Made by a program: the position numbers and the translations under genes. Below are positions 30,913 to 40,342 of a stretch of DNA of 40,394 nucleotides, piece after piece (position 1 is the stretch's first letter; each line of letters starts with the position of its first letter). Where the stretch lies: assembly GCA_902780985.1 (NCBI GenBank), contig CACZHN010000021.1, positions 1 to 40,394 of the forward strand, given 5' to 3'. The notes beneath the pieces were generated by a model that was given only the letters and a program-made list of their open reading frames with translations, ran no database searches and was not told where the DNA came from. The DNA comes from an uncultured Lachnospiraceae bacterium (GTDB taxonomy: Bacteria > Bacillota_A > Clostridia > Lachnospirales > Lachnospiraceae).

Positions 30913-31047
30913 TCTCTTAACCATCCTTCGTAAAATTCTAGTTTTTGGGTTTCCTTACGATGGTTATTCTATCATTGAAACTATATATTCTTTATATAGC
31001 AATACTTAATATTATATTAAGAAGAACAAAAGAATAGGTTATTTTGT

Positions 31048-33333
31048 TTATTCCGTTTCCTTTAAATATGTGCTTACTCGGTTCTGTATATTCTCAGCTA
31101 CTTCATCCGTATTCTTTCCGCCTGCAAAATACGCCTGACTTTCCTCAACAACAATTCTGAATATATTATCGTCAAATGTATCACCATGGCTGATCCTGTC
31201 TATAGCATCGCGGAATGCTTCTTCTTCCTCATCCGTAATAGGCCTTGTATCCGTCTTCAGTCCGAACCACTCTATGCTTCCGCGCTGAGGGAAGATAGTA
31301 TTTCCGAATTCATCGGTATAATCTTCTGTGGTTTTCATAGCCTTCATATACATTTCAAAAATATCTTTTCTGGTTGGGATACCGGCGAAATCCGCGTAGT
31401 TTTTCCCCTCCTGTTCTTTTGATGTACAGAACTTTATAAATTCCCATGCTGTCTCTTTATCCTTACATGCTGTCGACATACCTACAGCACCTCTGAGCGT
31501 GACATCCACACCGTTTCTGTCTTCCGACGGATAACCTATACAATAAGCATCTCCCTGAAATATAGTATCATAAACCATCCAGTTCACCGGTGAGGTATTT
31601 GTATTTATGAACAGAAGCTGATTGTTCCTTGCTTTTTCGATATAGCTGTCATCGTCCCACATATATGTGGATTCATTCGAACCTTTGTTGGCCATTTCAA
31701 GAACTTCCTTAAATTCCGGAGAATTAAAGTTACATGTACGATTATCTTCATCGATAAACTTTCCCGCTCCTCCGAATAACAGGAAGGACAAAATCGCTGT
31801 TTTCTGATTATTACACAATATCTGTATATCATCAGGATATGATCTGATATAATCCATCATTTCATCATAAGTCCAGCCGGTCCTGTCGCCTATCATGGAT
31901 TTCTTGGTTACGATAACATCCAGCTCAAAGTTCGGTGTAAGATAATACAGTTTTCCGTCAACCTTTGAATACTCAATGATCTTGTCTAAAAAATCATCCT
32001 CCGATATATCCGGATCATTCTCTATATACGGAGTAAGGTCTTCCAGGAGTCCCCTGTCAACCGCCTGCTCAACGGACAGCTCGCCTATTCCGTAAGAAGT
32101 ATCAAAAATATCCGGAACATTTCCCGCTGCTATATCCGCACTCAGTTTTTCAAAGGGATTATCCATCTCCGCATATTCCATCATCTCTATTCTTACATCG
32201 GGATGAGTTCTGTTAAATGCGGCTATATTCTGTTCTGTCGCAAGGCTGTAATCCATACTTGCATATTTCAGCACAGTCACTTCTTTTACTTCCGACGGGT
32301 CCGTCTTTCTGTATGCATCTACCGATGTTATATTACCCATGTCATCACCGTCGGTTCCTATGAAAAGCTCGTTATCACACATCAGGATTCCTCTCATGGA
32401 CGTGCCGTCTATCCTTGATGAGTTGTAATCACAGATCTTTTTCTCCGACTTATCGGCAAGTTTATATCCGTATATTCCGTCCTTTCCGTCATAGAAAAAG
32501 TCGTATTCTCCGAATCCCGTCTGGATCCCGTTCGAATCAATGTTTTCCGTATTTAATTTGTACTTTTCACCCTGTACCCCCGTCTTCGGATCTACCTCGA
32601 CCGCCTCTATACAGCCGGCACCTCCGTCTCCTACAGCCAAAAGTTTTCCGTCCTTCGTAACTACCGAGCCTATTCCGAAACTTGAATAAGGAACAACCTT
32701 ACTCTCCGTACCGTCTTTCTTTAAAATGATAAGCTCCGTATCGGTATTGGCTGCTATCTCTCCGTCCGGAGTAAAACTTACATCGTAAATGTATTTATCT
32801 TTTGCTGAATTATTGAGACCGCTTAATTCAATAGTTGAAACATCATTTCCCTCAGTATCGATTATCCTGAGTGTTCTTCCAACTCCACCGCCTTCGATAA
32901 ATGCTATATTTCCGTTTGCTTCAATGAGATTTTCAACCCTGCTGTCGATCAATGTCTCATATATAAGCTTTTCGGTTCCGTCCTGTATCGACTTCAGATA
33001 TATATTATATTTACACATCATCTCCGCTTCGCCTTCGGTTGCCGTATCATCGGAAGTAAGATACGCTATATAATCTCCGACTTTGATCGCCGACATAATA
33101 TGTCCGGAATGATCACCGAAGAATCCTTCTTCACAGCCGAAGGTCATATTCTTTACATCACTGTCTTCCCCGGCATCGCTTACAGAACCTTCTGTATTAA
33201 CCGCAGCAGTACTCTCCGCAGCAGTCCCTTTCGAACCACCGCCGCATCCGCTCATGCCGAATGCCATGGACATAATAAGCATGCCCGCTATCACTCTTTT
33301 CCCTAAGTTTTTCCCCCTGTTGATAATCCTCAT
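31048..33333 (-). CDS. Lipoprotein: propeller-like region fused to family 1 solute-binding domain (paralogue 3)
   Basis: The 761-residue protein has a signal peptide ending FGMSGC (lipidated Cys30) and a Ser/Ala/Glu linker. It is the first gene of the solute-binding/permease cluster. Beta-strand repeats occupy about 60-350 (GNIAFIEGGGVGRTLRIID, DGEIAANTDTELIILKKDG). The solute-binding domain has ADIAAGNVPDIFD, WTYDEMMDYIRS and AYFAGGKN. It is about as different from paralogues 1 and 2 as they are from each other, which points to old duplication with division of roles. An AAAGGA site precedes the ATG. The terminator at 33413-33444 separates it from the exporter genes. Confidence 0.85.
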   Translation of the reverse strand: MRIINRGKNLGKRVIAGMLIMSMAFGMSGCGGGSKGTAAESTAAVNTEGSVSDAGEDSDVKNMTFGCEEGFFGDHSGHIMSAIKVGDYIAYLTSDDTATEGEAEMMCKYNIYLKSIQDGTEKLIYETLIDSRVENLIEANGNIAFIEGGGVGRTLRIIDTEGNDVSTIELSGLNNSAKDKYIYDVSFTPDGEIAANTDTELIILKKDGTESKVVPYSSFGIGSVVTKDGKLLAVGDGGAGCIEAVEVDPKTGVQGEKYKLNTENIDSNGIQTGFGEYDFFYDGKDGIYGYKLADKSEKKICDYNSSRIDGTSMRGILMCDNELFIGTDGDDMGNITSVDAYRKTDPSEVKEVTVLKYASMDYSLATEQNIAAFNRTHPDVRIEMMEYAEMDNPFEKLSADIAAGNVPDIFDTSYGIGELSVEQAVDRGLLEDLTPYIENDPDISEDDFLDKIIEYSKVDGKLYYLTPNFELDVIVTKKSMIGDRTGWTYDEMMDYIRSYPDDIQILCNNQKTAILSFLLFGGAGKFIDEDNRTCNFNSPEFKEVLEMANKGSNESTYMWDDDSYIEKARNNQLLFINTNTSPVNWMVYDTIFQGDAYCIGYPSEDRNGVDVTLRGAVGMSTACKDKETAWEFIKFCTSKEQEGKNYADFAGIPTRKDIFEMYMKAMKTTEDYTDEFGNTIFPQRGSIEWFGLKTDTRPITDEEEEAFRDAIDRISHGDTFDDNIFRIVVEESQAYFAGGKNTDEVAENIQNRVSTYLKETE

Positions 33334-33412
33334 ATTCTTTACAATCCTTTCTTTTATAAAGATTAATCCTTACATAAATGTATTTACACCTCGCTTGTAT
33401 CAAAGTTGTAGC

Positions 33413-33444
33413 AAAAAAGGGAGTTGAAAATTCATTCAACTCCC
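33413..33444 (-). terminator. Intrinsic terminator of the MacB/FtsX exporter operon
   Basis: GGGAGTTGAA (33419-33428) pairs perfectly with TTCAACTCCC (33435-33444), and on the minus strand a T6 run follows (33418-33413). The TGA stop of the MacB permease gene (33434-33432) lies in the loop. Confidence 0.85.
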
Positions 33445-34691
33445 GAAAGTGCCTTAAGCGGTTTTATTCCCGCAACCCATCTTGCAGGTATCGCTCCTGC
33501 TATGACCGACACTAAGACTGCACCGAACACCGCCGCCGCTGCCAGCCAGAGCGGCATATTGAAAAGCTTTGTGCCCTTTGCAAATTCCAGCATCGCAACA
33601 AAACGTTTATTTAAGAAATAATCGGAAATGTAGGACAGCGCCACACCTATCACTCCGCCTGTTCCGCCCAGAAGCGCCGATTCGAAAAGGAACATGGTTA
33701 CCACATCGTCCTTATCCGCCCCCAGCATTTTCAACAGACCTATCTCCGTCATCCTGTCATATACAGCGGTGGTCATGGTATTGATTATTCCTATGACCGC
33801 CACCACCGCGGCTACGGCACCGATAACTATAAGTATCAGCTGAATTATGGCAGTCATACGATTTATCTGATTCAGTGTCTCCATGCTGTTCTCTGCCTGA
33901 AATCCTCTGTCGCTGATGATATCCGAAATCCTTTCCACCTGATCCACTGATTCGACTTCCACGATGAGTTCCGAATAAGCCCATACATTATAACGATTCC
34001 CGTTCTTATCCACGGGCTGATCAAGTATACGGCCATCCTTCGCATTTCTGCGTGCGAAGAGTTTCAGAGTATCGATATCGGTGTAGATTCTGTAATCATA
34101 AGGATTCTCTGTCTCACCGGACACGGAAAGCTTAACTCTGACATCATATTCTCCGTAGTATTTGAAGTCAATCTTCTTTCCCGCAAATCCCGATGCACCC
34201 TCTGCCGTATCAATGTAGGCAAGCCCTTTGCTGTCGTTGAAGAAAAGCTCTTTCGCACCTCCGCCGATGATAAGTTCCGGGCGCATGCCCTTTGCCGTCG
34301 GATATTCACCGGATGCAAGTTTCAGCGTCTCCAGATATTCTCTCGGATATCCTGATATTTCGAAAAATGTATTATACCCTGAGATACTTTCCTCTCCGAA
34401 TATAGACAGCACCGGATATACAGCCTTAACTCCTTCTATCTTCTCAAAGTCGCCCATCAGCTCATCCGTAAGCAGTCTGTCCTTTCGTTCCGTAGAAGGA
34501 GAATACACATGGATCTCACGGGTACTGCCCATCATCTCAACCTGATCCAGCATAGCCTTCTTTGCTCCGATTCCGGCTGTTATCATAATGACCATGGACA
34601 TGGTACCGATGGTGATTCCCAGAATCGTAAGCCAGGTTCTGAAACGCTTCTTTTTTAAGTTGGATAAACTCAGTTTAATGACATATCCCAT
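33432..34691 (-). CDS. ABC transporter permease, MacB/FtsX family
   Basis: The 419-residue protein has the four-helix MacB layout: helix 1 (about 19-40), a large extracytoplasmic core domain (about 45-275), and three C-terminal helices (about 280-305, 335-360, 382-405). Motifs include RTWLTILGITIGTMSMV at the start and MTEIGLLKMLGADKDDVVTMF after helix two. In the MacB type this extracellular domain works with an ATPase to transmit force to substrates outside the membrane. The ATPase at 35628 is its likely partner. It is the last gene of the exporter operon, 25 bases after the COG1361-like gene, and ends in its own terminator. Confidence 0.9.
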   Translation of the reverse strand: MGYVIKLSLSNLKKKRFRTWLTILGITIGTMSMVIMITAGIGAKKAMLDQVEMMGSTREIHVYSPSTERKDRLLTDELMGDFEKIEGVKAVYPVLSIFGEESISGYNTFFEISGYPREYLETLKLASGEYPTAKGMRPELIIGGGAKELFFNDSKGLAYIDTAEGASGFAGKKIDFKYYGEYDVRVKLSVSGETENPYDYRIYTDIDTLKLFARRNAKDGRILDQPVDKNGNRYNVWAYSELIVEVESVDQVERISDIISDRGFQAENSMETLNQINRMTAIIQLILIVIGAVAAVVAVIGIINTMTTAVYDRMTEIGLLKMLGADKDDVVTMFLFESALLGGTGGVIGVALSYISDYFLNKRFVAMLEFAKGTKLFNMPLWLAAAAVFGAVLVSVIAGAIPARWVAGIKPLKALSGVE

Positions 34692-34716
34692 TTACAGGTT
34701 TCCTTCCTCGTATTTA

Positions 34717-35631
34717 TCAGGATTCGAATTCCTTCTCTATCCTTCTGAGTCTCATCCTGCGTCGGAGGATAAGGATCAGTATAATGAGCACCACGGCTCC
34801 GATCACGATACCCAGCTTAACCTCATCGGTAAATACGGGCTTAGTGGTATCAGCCTTAACTTCAATGATATCCGCGTAACTCTGTTCCTTTACATCAATA
34901 CGTCCTAAAGGCACCTTCGTGCTGAATTCTTCACCCTCCAGATTTTCGTAGGTTACTATCATATTGTTTGTGGCACCGGAATCCTTAAGTGCTTTGGTCT
35001 TTACGACGATATCTACATTTCCGGCTTTGCCGGGATCGAGATTGCCTACATAACCTACACCGTCTTCGATATGATCCCCCTCTACCCTGGCCATAACCTT
35101 GTATATTTTTCCCGCTCCCGTGTTATTGACCGAAGCAAGGATTTCGATATTATCCCCCAGATGGATATTCTCTTCGGCAATATAAACGTCCGAAATCACC
35201 ACATCCGTATCCAGCTTGATAGGAACATAGATTACGTCCTGCACGTCGTAGCTGCCGTTCCAGTCTTCGTACTCCGTTTTCACCGTGAGCTTATAAGACT
35301 TCTCTTCCAGATTCTTCAGCGCCTCAAGATCAAAAGAAAACTCAACGGTTTCTTCGCCCTTGATCTTCTCCACATATCCTGTGCCTGCGCTGTTTACGGG
35401 AATGAACTCACCTGCATCGGAAAGCAGCGTACACTTCAGATTGCGCACTTCGTACTTCGAGGTATTCTGCAGCGTGAAAGTCAGAGTAAATGTATCACCT
35501 GCATATACTGAGTCTTTGCTGAAGGAGTAGTTCGTAAGCATGACCCGCGGGGTGGATGCCTGCACGGCACGCTGCGGTATCATGCACATGATCATCGCAA
35601 TTATGAGCATAATGATTTTTTGTTTTCTCAT
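34717..35631 (-). CDS. Secreted/membrane-anchored protein with two CARDB-like Ig domains (COG1361-like)
   Basis: The 304-residue protein has a signal peptide (about 1-25, ending AVQA). Two immunoglobulin-like beta domains of CARDB/COG1361 type follow (about 30-145 and 150-255: GDTFTLTFTLQNTSKYEVRN, GDNIEILASVNNTGAGK), then one membrane helix (about 273-294) and a basic tail RRRMRLRR. Such proteins are often encoded among MacB-type exporter genes and may bind or pass on the exported substrate. Its ATG overlaps the ATPase stop codon (ATGA), so expression is coupled. Substrate and exact role are unknown. Confidence 0.8.
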   Translation of the reverse strand: MRKQKIIMLIIAMIMCMIPQRAVQASTPRVMLTNYSFSKDSVYAGDTFTLTFTLQNTSKYEVRNLKCTLLSDAGEFIPVNSAGTGYVEKIKGEETVEFSFDLEALKNLEEKSYKLTVKTEYEDWNGSYDVQDVIYVPIKLDTDVVISDVYIAEENIHLGDNIEILASVNNTGAGKIYKVMARVEGDHIEDGVGYVGNLDPGKAGNVDIVVKTKALKDSGATNNMIVTYENLEGEEFSTKVPLGRIDVKEQSYADIIEVKADTTKPVFTDEVKLGIVIGAVVLIILILILRRRMRLRRIEKEFES

Positions 35632-36293
35632 TCCTGTATCTCCCCATCCTTGATAGTTATAATCCTATCGGCTTCGCGGGCGATGTCCATATTATGGGTG
35701 ATGATCACCAATGTCTGTCCTAAATCGTGTACGGACTTCATCAGAAGGTCCATAACCTCGCGGCCGTTCTTTGAGTCAAGAGCTCCCGTAGGCTCATCCG
35801 CCAGGATAAGTGTCGGGTTGTTTGCGAGAGCCCGGGCGATGGCCGTTCTCTGCTGCTGTCCGCCCGACAGCTGATTCGGAAGGTGGCGCCTTCTTTCGGT
35901 AAGTCCCAGCAGTTCTATGATGTGATCGATGTACTGCTTATCCGGTTTACGATGATCCAGCAGTACAGGCATCTTGATATTTTCTTCCACCGTAAGAACC
36001 GGGATCAGATGATAGGCCTGAAATATGAATCCCACTTTGCGTCGACGGAAGATTGATAGTTCGTCGTCACTCAGCTTAGTGATCTCTTTTCCGTCTACGT
36101 AGATAACACCGTCTGAAGGCGTATCTACTCCGCCCATGATATTCAGGAGTGTGGACTTGCCGCTTCCGCTGGCTCCCACAACGGATACCACGCTTCCTTT
36201 TTCTATCGAAAGATTTACGTTGTGCAGCGCAAGGACCTTGTTCTCCTTATCGCCGTAAATCTTGGTTACATTTTCCATTTTTACAAGTTCCAT
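35628..36293 (-). CDS. ABC transporter ATP-binding protein, MacB/LolD type
   Basis: The 221-residue ATPase has a Walker A motif GASGSGKST (40-48), signature LSGGQQQR (142-149) and Walker B LILADEPTG (162-170), with the H-loop in ITHNMD. Sequence and length match the LolD/MacB/FtsE class that powers lipoprotein or peptide export permeases and not sugar importers. It starts 3 bases after the FtsX-like permease gene and overlaps the following gene by four bases. It therefore serves the permeases at 36297-38869 and 33432-34691. It is unlikely to serve the MalFG permeases, whose EAA loops fit the MsmK/MalK class. Confidence 0.9.
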   Translation of the reverse strand: MELVKMENVTKIYGDKENKVLALHNVNLSIEKGSVVSVVGASGSGKSTLLNIMGGVDTPSDGVIYVDGKEITKLSDDELSIFRRRKVGFIFQAYHLIPVLTVEENIKMPVLLDHRKPDKQYIDHIIELLGLTERRRHLPNQLSGGQQQRTAIARALANNPTLILADEPTGALDSKNGREVMDLLMKSVHDLGQTLVIITHNMDIAREADRIITIKDGEIQE

Positions 36294-36296
36294 AAT

Positions 36297-38869
36297 TTAT
36301 TCTCCCGATCTCATTAATTCTTCGGCCACATCCAGACGCATCCTCTTCATAGGGAAGTAATATGCGCCCACCAGCACTATGAAAGACAGCACTATTGCCG
36401 CTATTATCGCCGGCCAGTTGATGAATAACCCCTGGCCGATAATATAAAACAGTATATAGTGATGGATCATATACTCCACTGCCCATCCGAATATAAGTCC
36501 TATGACACAGGCCAGAACCCACATGATCACACCCTCAAGGACCACCGCCTTAAAAAGTCCCCTCTTCGTCATACCTATGGCTCTCAGCTGTGCGAATTCA
36601 TTCTGCCTCTGAGCTAAATTGCTCATAGTCACATTAAATATATTCAGACAGTTTACAAATACTATTACGAAGATGATCAGAGCGGCGTAGATCATCGGTT
36701 TCGCTGCGCCGGCAAACATAACCGCCCACCTGTAGTCCGATTTATTAGGCATATACTTCTGACCATCAGCGTAAATGGCTTCGGGTTCACTGTACTCAAG
36801 CAAATCCGCACCTACGGCTTCGGAATATTCATCCGATGAAATGTCACTGAAAAGCGTATTCTCAACATGATACTGAAAGCCCGTATAGTCATCCTTCGTA
36901 CTTCCTGTTGCAGCAAGATATTTATCCAAAGGCATTATGAATACCGGTCCCTGAGACACATGATTCACATCTTGGTCAACTATACCTTCTATAATGTAGG
37001 TCTTGCATTTTCCTTCGCTTATAAGCTTCTGTCTTGCCGCTTCCACTATCCATCCCCGGCCGATTTCATCATTTATAACGGATTTATATTCTTTATCTTC
37101 CTGAAGTTTTTTTCTGTCATACTCTTCCGCATTTTTCAGCTCGGATTGAACAAGTTCATACAGTTCTTCGGGATCCACAAATGTTACACTGTCTCCTATC
37201 TGATAATCCGTATAAGTGTAATCCTTAAGACCGTAGAAAACCATGTAAGTGTTATCTTCCTCGTAATAACCCTTTCCGCCGTTTACAAGAACTATTCCCT
37301 GATCGGAAATATCCAGAGTTCCCGCAATTAGATGATCTTTATATCTGTCCCAATCCTCTCCTTCGTAACCGTAAATACTTACCGCTGCATTTGTCAGATA
37401 AAAATTCGGAAAATAGGGTAATCCAGAAGCTGTCCGTTCTTGTCATATGCTCTGCTCCACTGTTCTTTAAACTCTTTATACCGCTTTGTATCTCTTTCTA
37501 TTTTCGAATTATATGTTTCCTCTGTGATATACCTCTCTTCTTCCGGAATCTCCTCATAGGTCGGAACATTTTCCAAATCCTCATCATAATGCATTCCCAC
37601 AAAGTTTTGCCTCATATTGTAGAATGAGTATTGATCCAGCATTCTGTCATATAATTCCGCTGCATCCTCCATATACATTATAGATTTATATAAATATCCG
37701 ATATCCTTTACTCCTTTAAACTTCTGAATGTTTCTGAGTTCATCCGCAGAGTAAAGTGATGCTTTCACTTCTTCCTTTGTGTTATACGGATATACCGCTC
37801 CTTCTTCGTACTCCTGATAATATCCGTACATTATATCGTTTTCTTTTACATACTCCGTAAGATATCCCACCGTGCTTCCCACCACAGTAACGGCTGCTAT
37901 TCCGAAAGCTATGGCCGCTATGGTCTTCACAAAGCGCAGCCTGTTTCTTTTTACATTCTTATATGCATAGTCGCCTTCCACACCGAAGATAAGTCCCCAA
38001 AGTCCGCTGTGAGTCTTTCTGGTCTTTCCCAGCTTCACCCTGTAATTACCTCTGACCGCATCCACCGGCTGAATACTGATCACCTTTTTGCAGCTTTCAT
38101 TTACCACAAAGTACAGGTCAAAGAAAAAACATACGATTATCATGAGCGCCGGAATTATATTGAATCCCATCTTCAGATGATGGCTGTAACAAAGCAGCAC
38201 GCTTATCGGATATCCGACGGCAATTCCGATGGCAACACCGATGGATTCCTGTATAAGAGATTCCCTGAACACGATGCTTTTTATCTGCCGCTTAGTTGCT
38301 CCGATACAACGCATTTCACCGTAATCACGAAGCCTCTCGATAGCGGATATGGATATGGAATTTCTGATGATCCCGATTCCGATGATTGCAAAAATATAGG
38401 AGATAAAGATGCATAAGACAAATGCAATCCACATTTCACTTGTATAGTCGATCAGATATGTATCTAAAAGATATTCGTTGTAAGCTATTTCAACACCGTA
38501 CCGGTCATGAAGATATTCACCGTACTTCTTCACCTTTCGAATGTTATTAACATTCAGATACAGGGAATTCGATGTCACCGTTTCATGCAGCCAGTAATAG
38601 GCATCACTGTACGCGCTGCCCATCTTTGCGGAACGGACGAAGTCTTCATTTACGATTGCTTCGGCGGTGTCCTTGTCATCGTTATATACAAGGATCTCCC
38701 AATCCGCTTCATTACGGATGTCAGCTCTCTGCTTCAGTAACCAGTTGTTGAAAGAATTAAGTCCGGCATAAAGAATTGCCGCAACCAGAGCACATCCGAT
38801 GATCGTAAGGATTGTTCTCTTCTTATTCTTCAACAGGTATTTTTTTGAAATGTCCGCGTAGTTTTCCAT
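36297..38869 (-). pseudogene. FtsX-like ABC permease interrupted by a frameshift
   Basis: Two adjacent readings of the same strand make one permease of about 857 residues. The first (38869-37394, 491 residues) has helix 1, an extracellular part and central helices with a RCIGATKRQIKSIVFRES motif. It ends in a stop after YPIFRIFI. In the other frame the sequence continues PNFYLTNAAVSIYGY and on into the last 315 residues (from 37244), with EFAQLRAIGMTKRGLFKAV and the final three helices. One missing T in either T-run at 37400-37404 or 37410-37413 explains the break. It may be a real mutation, an assembly error or, less likely, recoding. AGGAGGAG precedes the ATG. First gene of the exporter operon. 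Confidence 0.8.
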
Positions 38870-38960
38870 ATCTCCTCCTGAAAATCGGCACAGTAATACC
38901 GATGATCATTGCATTTTATAGTGATACTATATCAGCTGAGTCTTACAATCCCGTGACAAA

Positions 38961-38995
38961 AGAAAAAGCCCTGTCTTACATTTTTGTAAGACAGG
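38961..38995 (-). terminator. Intrinsic terminator pointing leftward with no known gene in front of it
   Basis: CCTGTCTTACA (38970-38980) pairs with TGTAAGACAGG (38985-38995) around TTTT. On the minus strand GCTTTTTCTTTT follows. Upstream on that strand lies only the 130-base gap before the divergent lipoprotein gene, so it ends either a small RNA or antisense transcription. Confidence 0.65.
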
Positions 38996-39089
38996 ATCTA
39001 TCATCAATTCGGATGATTCTGCATAAATATACGCAAAATGTATGATGAACACCCGTTAATAACTGATTAAAATCAAACCCGTCAAACGA

Positions 39090-39108
39090 AATCGTGTAAA
39101 CAACGATT
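39090..39108 (+). promoter_or_regulatory. Small dyad AATCGT-N7-ACGATT upstream of the lipoprotein gene
   Basis: Two 6-bp arms with a 7-base gap end 17 bases before the lipoprotein start codon, just before the ribosome site. It could be an operator or an RNA hairpin that affects translation. I found no promoter of good quality in the gap 38996-39089; TATGAT at 39041 is one candidate -10 box. Confidence 0.3.
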
Positions 39109-39125
39109 AAGGGGAGGAAAACCAT

Positions 39126-40334
39126 ATGAAAAAATTTGCAACAATTACACTTGCTCTTGCAATGATGATGAGTCTTGCAGCCTGCGGCGATAAGGCCGAA
39201 GCTACAACTGCCGAGAGCACAACAGCTGCAGCTACAACCGAGGCAGCCACAGAAGAAGCTACAACAGCTTCCGCAACAGAGGCTGATTCAACGGAAGAAG
39301 CTACCGAAGAGACAGCAGCTGCAGGTTCTGTATCATTCGACAATCTCGAGCAGCACACATTGATTCATGAAGGCTACGGCGTAACCATCGATTATGCAAT
39401 TCCTGTTCTGGATGCATATACAATTAAGGCGGGCAATAATCCGAATGTTTTCAGCACATTTGCAGAGGATTCATATTACTATACACTCAAGGATGTTGCC
39501 GACGCAAAATTCAGTCTGGCAACATATGTAAGCTTTGATATCTACAGTCAGGAAGACAGTGGATTTGCATTTGCTGAAAATGACAAATATCAGCATGTTA
39601 AGACAGATAACGGATATGATCTTGCTTACAGAATCGAATTAGACGAGGATGACAAGGGTAACAAGTGGGACGTATTCATGGATGTATACGGCGAAACATA
39701 CTGGGATGCTCTTCTGAAATGCGAGATCAGAACAAACATTGCTGAGGAAGAAATGTCAGAAGCAGACTTTGAACAGTATGCACTTGCAATCGCAAACTCC
39801 GTAAAGTTCGCTTCATGGGATGAAGAAACATTAAAATCCGATGCAGGATGGGAAGTTTACACACACAACCTTAAAGTTCCTGAAAAGGTAACAGTTCAGG
39901 GTCAGGAATGCGAAGTTAAGATGGTAACATCACAGTGCTTCCCATTAGCTCAGGTAGAGTTCAATGACGGCGATCTTCAGTATACAATGAATACAGACCG
40001 TCTGTCATACAACAACATGCTTTGGGATAACACAGAGAAGAAGGCTGATGAATTCCATAAGACAACTATCGCAGGACATGATGCATATATCAAGTTCGGT
40101 GTTGGTTCTTCACTGAACGCAACAGCAGTTGTATATTTCAGCGATGAGCATGTTGAGCAGGTTGTTATCAAGTCTACAGCTTATGCAGACGGCGAAACAA
40201 AGCGCGATGATGTCAGAGTCAGCGATTACTTTGATGAACTTCAGAGCGATGAAAAAGCCGATGCAACACTTGAAAAGCTTGCAGGATATATCGGTGAATA
40301 TGTTCAGACATGGACACTTGATGACGTAGAGTAA
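39126..40334 (+). CDS. Lipoprotein of unknown function
   Basis: The 402-residue protein has a signal peptide ending MSLAAC (lipidated Cys20) and a linker of Thr, Ala and Glu (about 24-66). The soluble region has two apparent halves (about 70-240 and 245-400), each with segments of alternating hydrophobic and polar residues typical of beta sheets. I recognise no family. A strong GGGGAGG site precedes the ATG. It is transcribed away from the exporter operon, which begins 256 bases to the left. Repeat copy E follows the stop codon by 8 bases, and no other terminator is visible before the window ends. Confidence 0.75.
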   Translation: MKKFATITLALAMMMSLAACGDKAEATTAESTTAAATTEAATEEATTASATEADSTEEATEETAAAGSVSFDNLEQHTLIHEGYGVTIDYAIPVLDAYTIKAGNNPNVFSTFAEDSYYYTLKDVADAKFSLATYVSFDIYSQEDSGFAFAENDKYQHVKTDNGYDLAYRIELDEDDKGNKWDVFMDVYGETYWDALLKCEIRTNIAEEEMSEADFEQYALAIANSVKFASWDEETLKSDAGWEVYTHNLKVPEKVTVQGQECEVKMVTSQCFPLAQVEFNDGDLQYTMNTDRLSYNNMLWDNTEKKADEFHKTTIAGHDAYIKFGVGSSLNATAVVYFSDEHVEQVVIKSTAYADGETKRDDVRVSDYFDELQSDEKADATLEKLAGYIGEYVQTWTLDDVE

Positions 40335-40342
40335 AACTTGCA

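Noticed and set aside
35628..36293. The possibility that this ATPase powers the sugar-type permeases at 24007-25962
   Set aside because: It is of the MacB/LolD class, is translationally coupled to exporter genes, and is separated from the importer cluster by a strong terminator.
37400..37413. Programmed -1 frameshifting in the FtsX-like permease
   Set aside because: The T-runs do not form a standard X-XXY-YYZ heptamer in the zero frame and no downstream stem-loop or pseudoknot is apparent; a missing T is simpler.
38918..38927. ATAGTGATAC, identical to a half-site of the HTH-Uma2 operator, upstream of the exporter operon
   Set aside because: A 10-base AT-rich match in 40 kb is not significant, and here it belongs to a different short palindrome.
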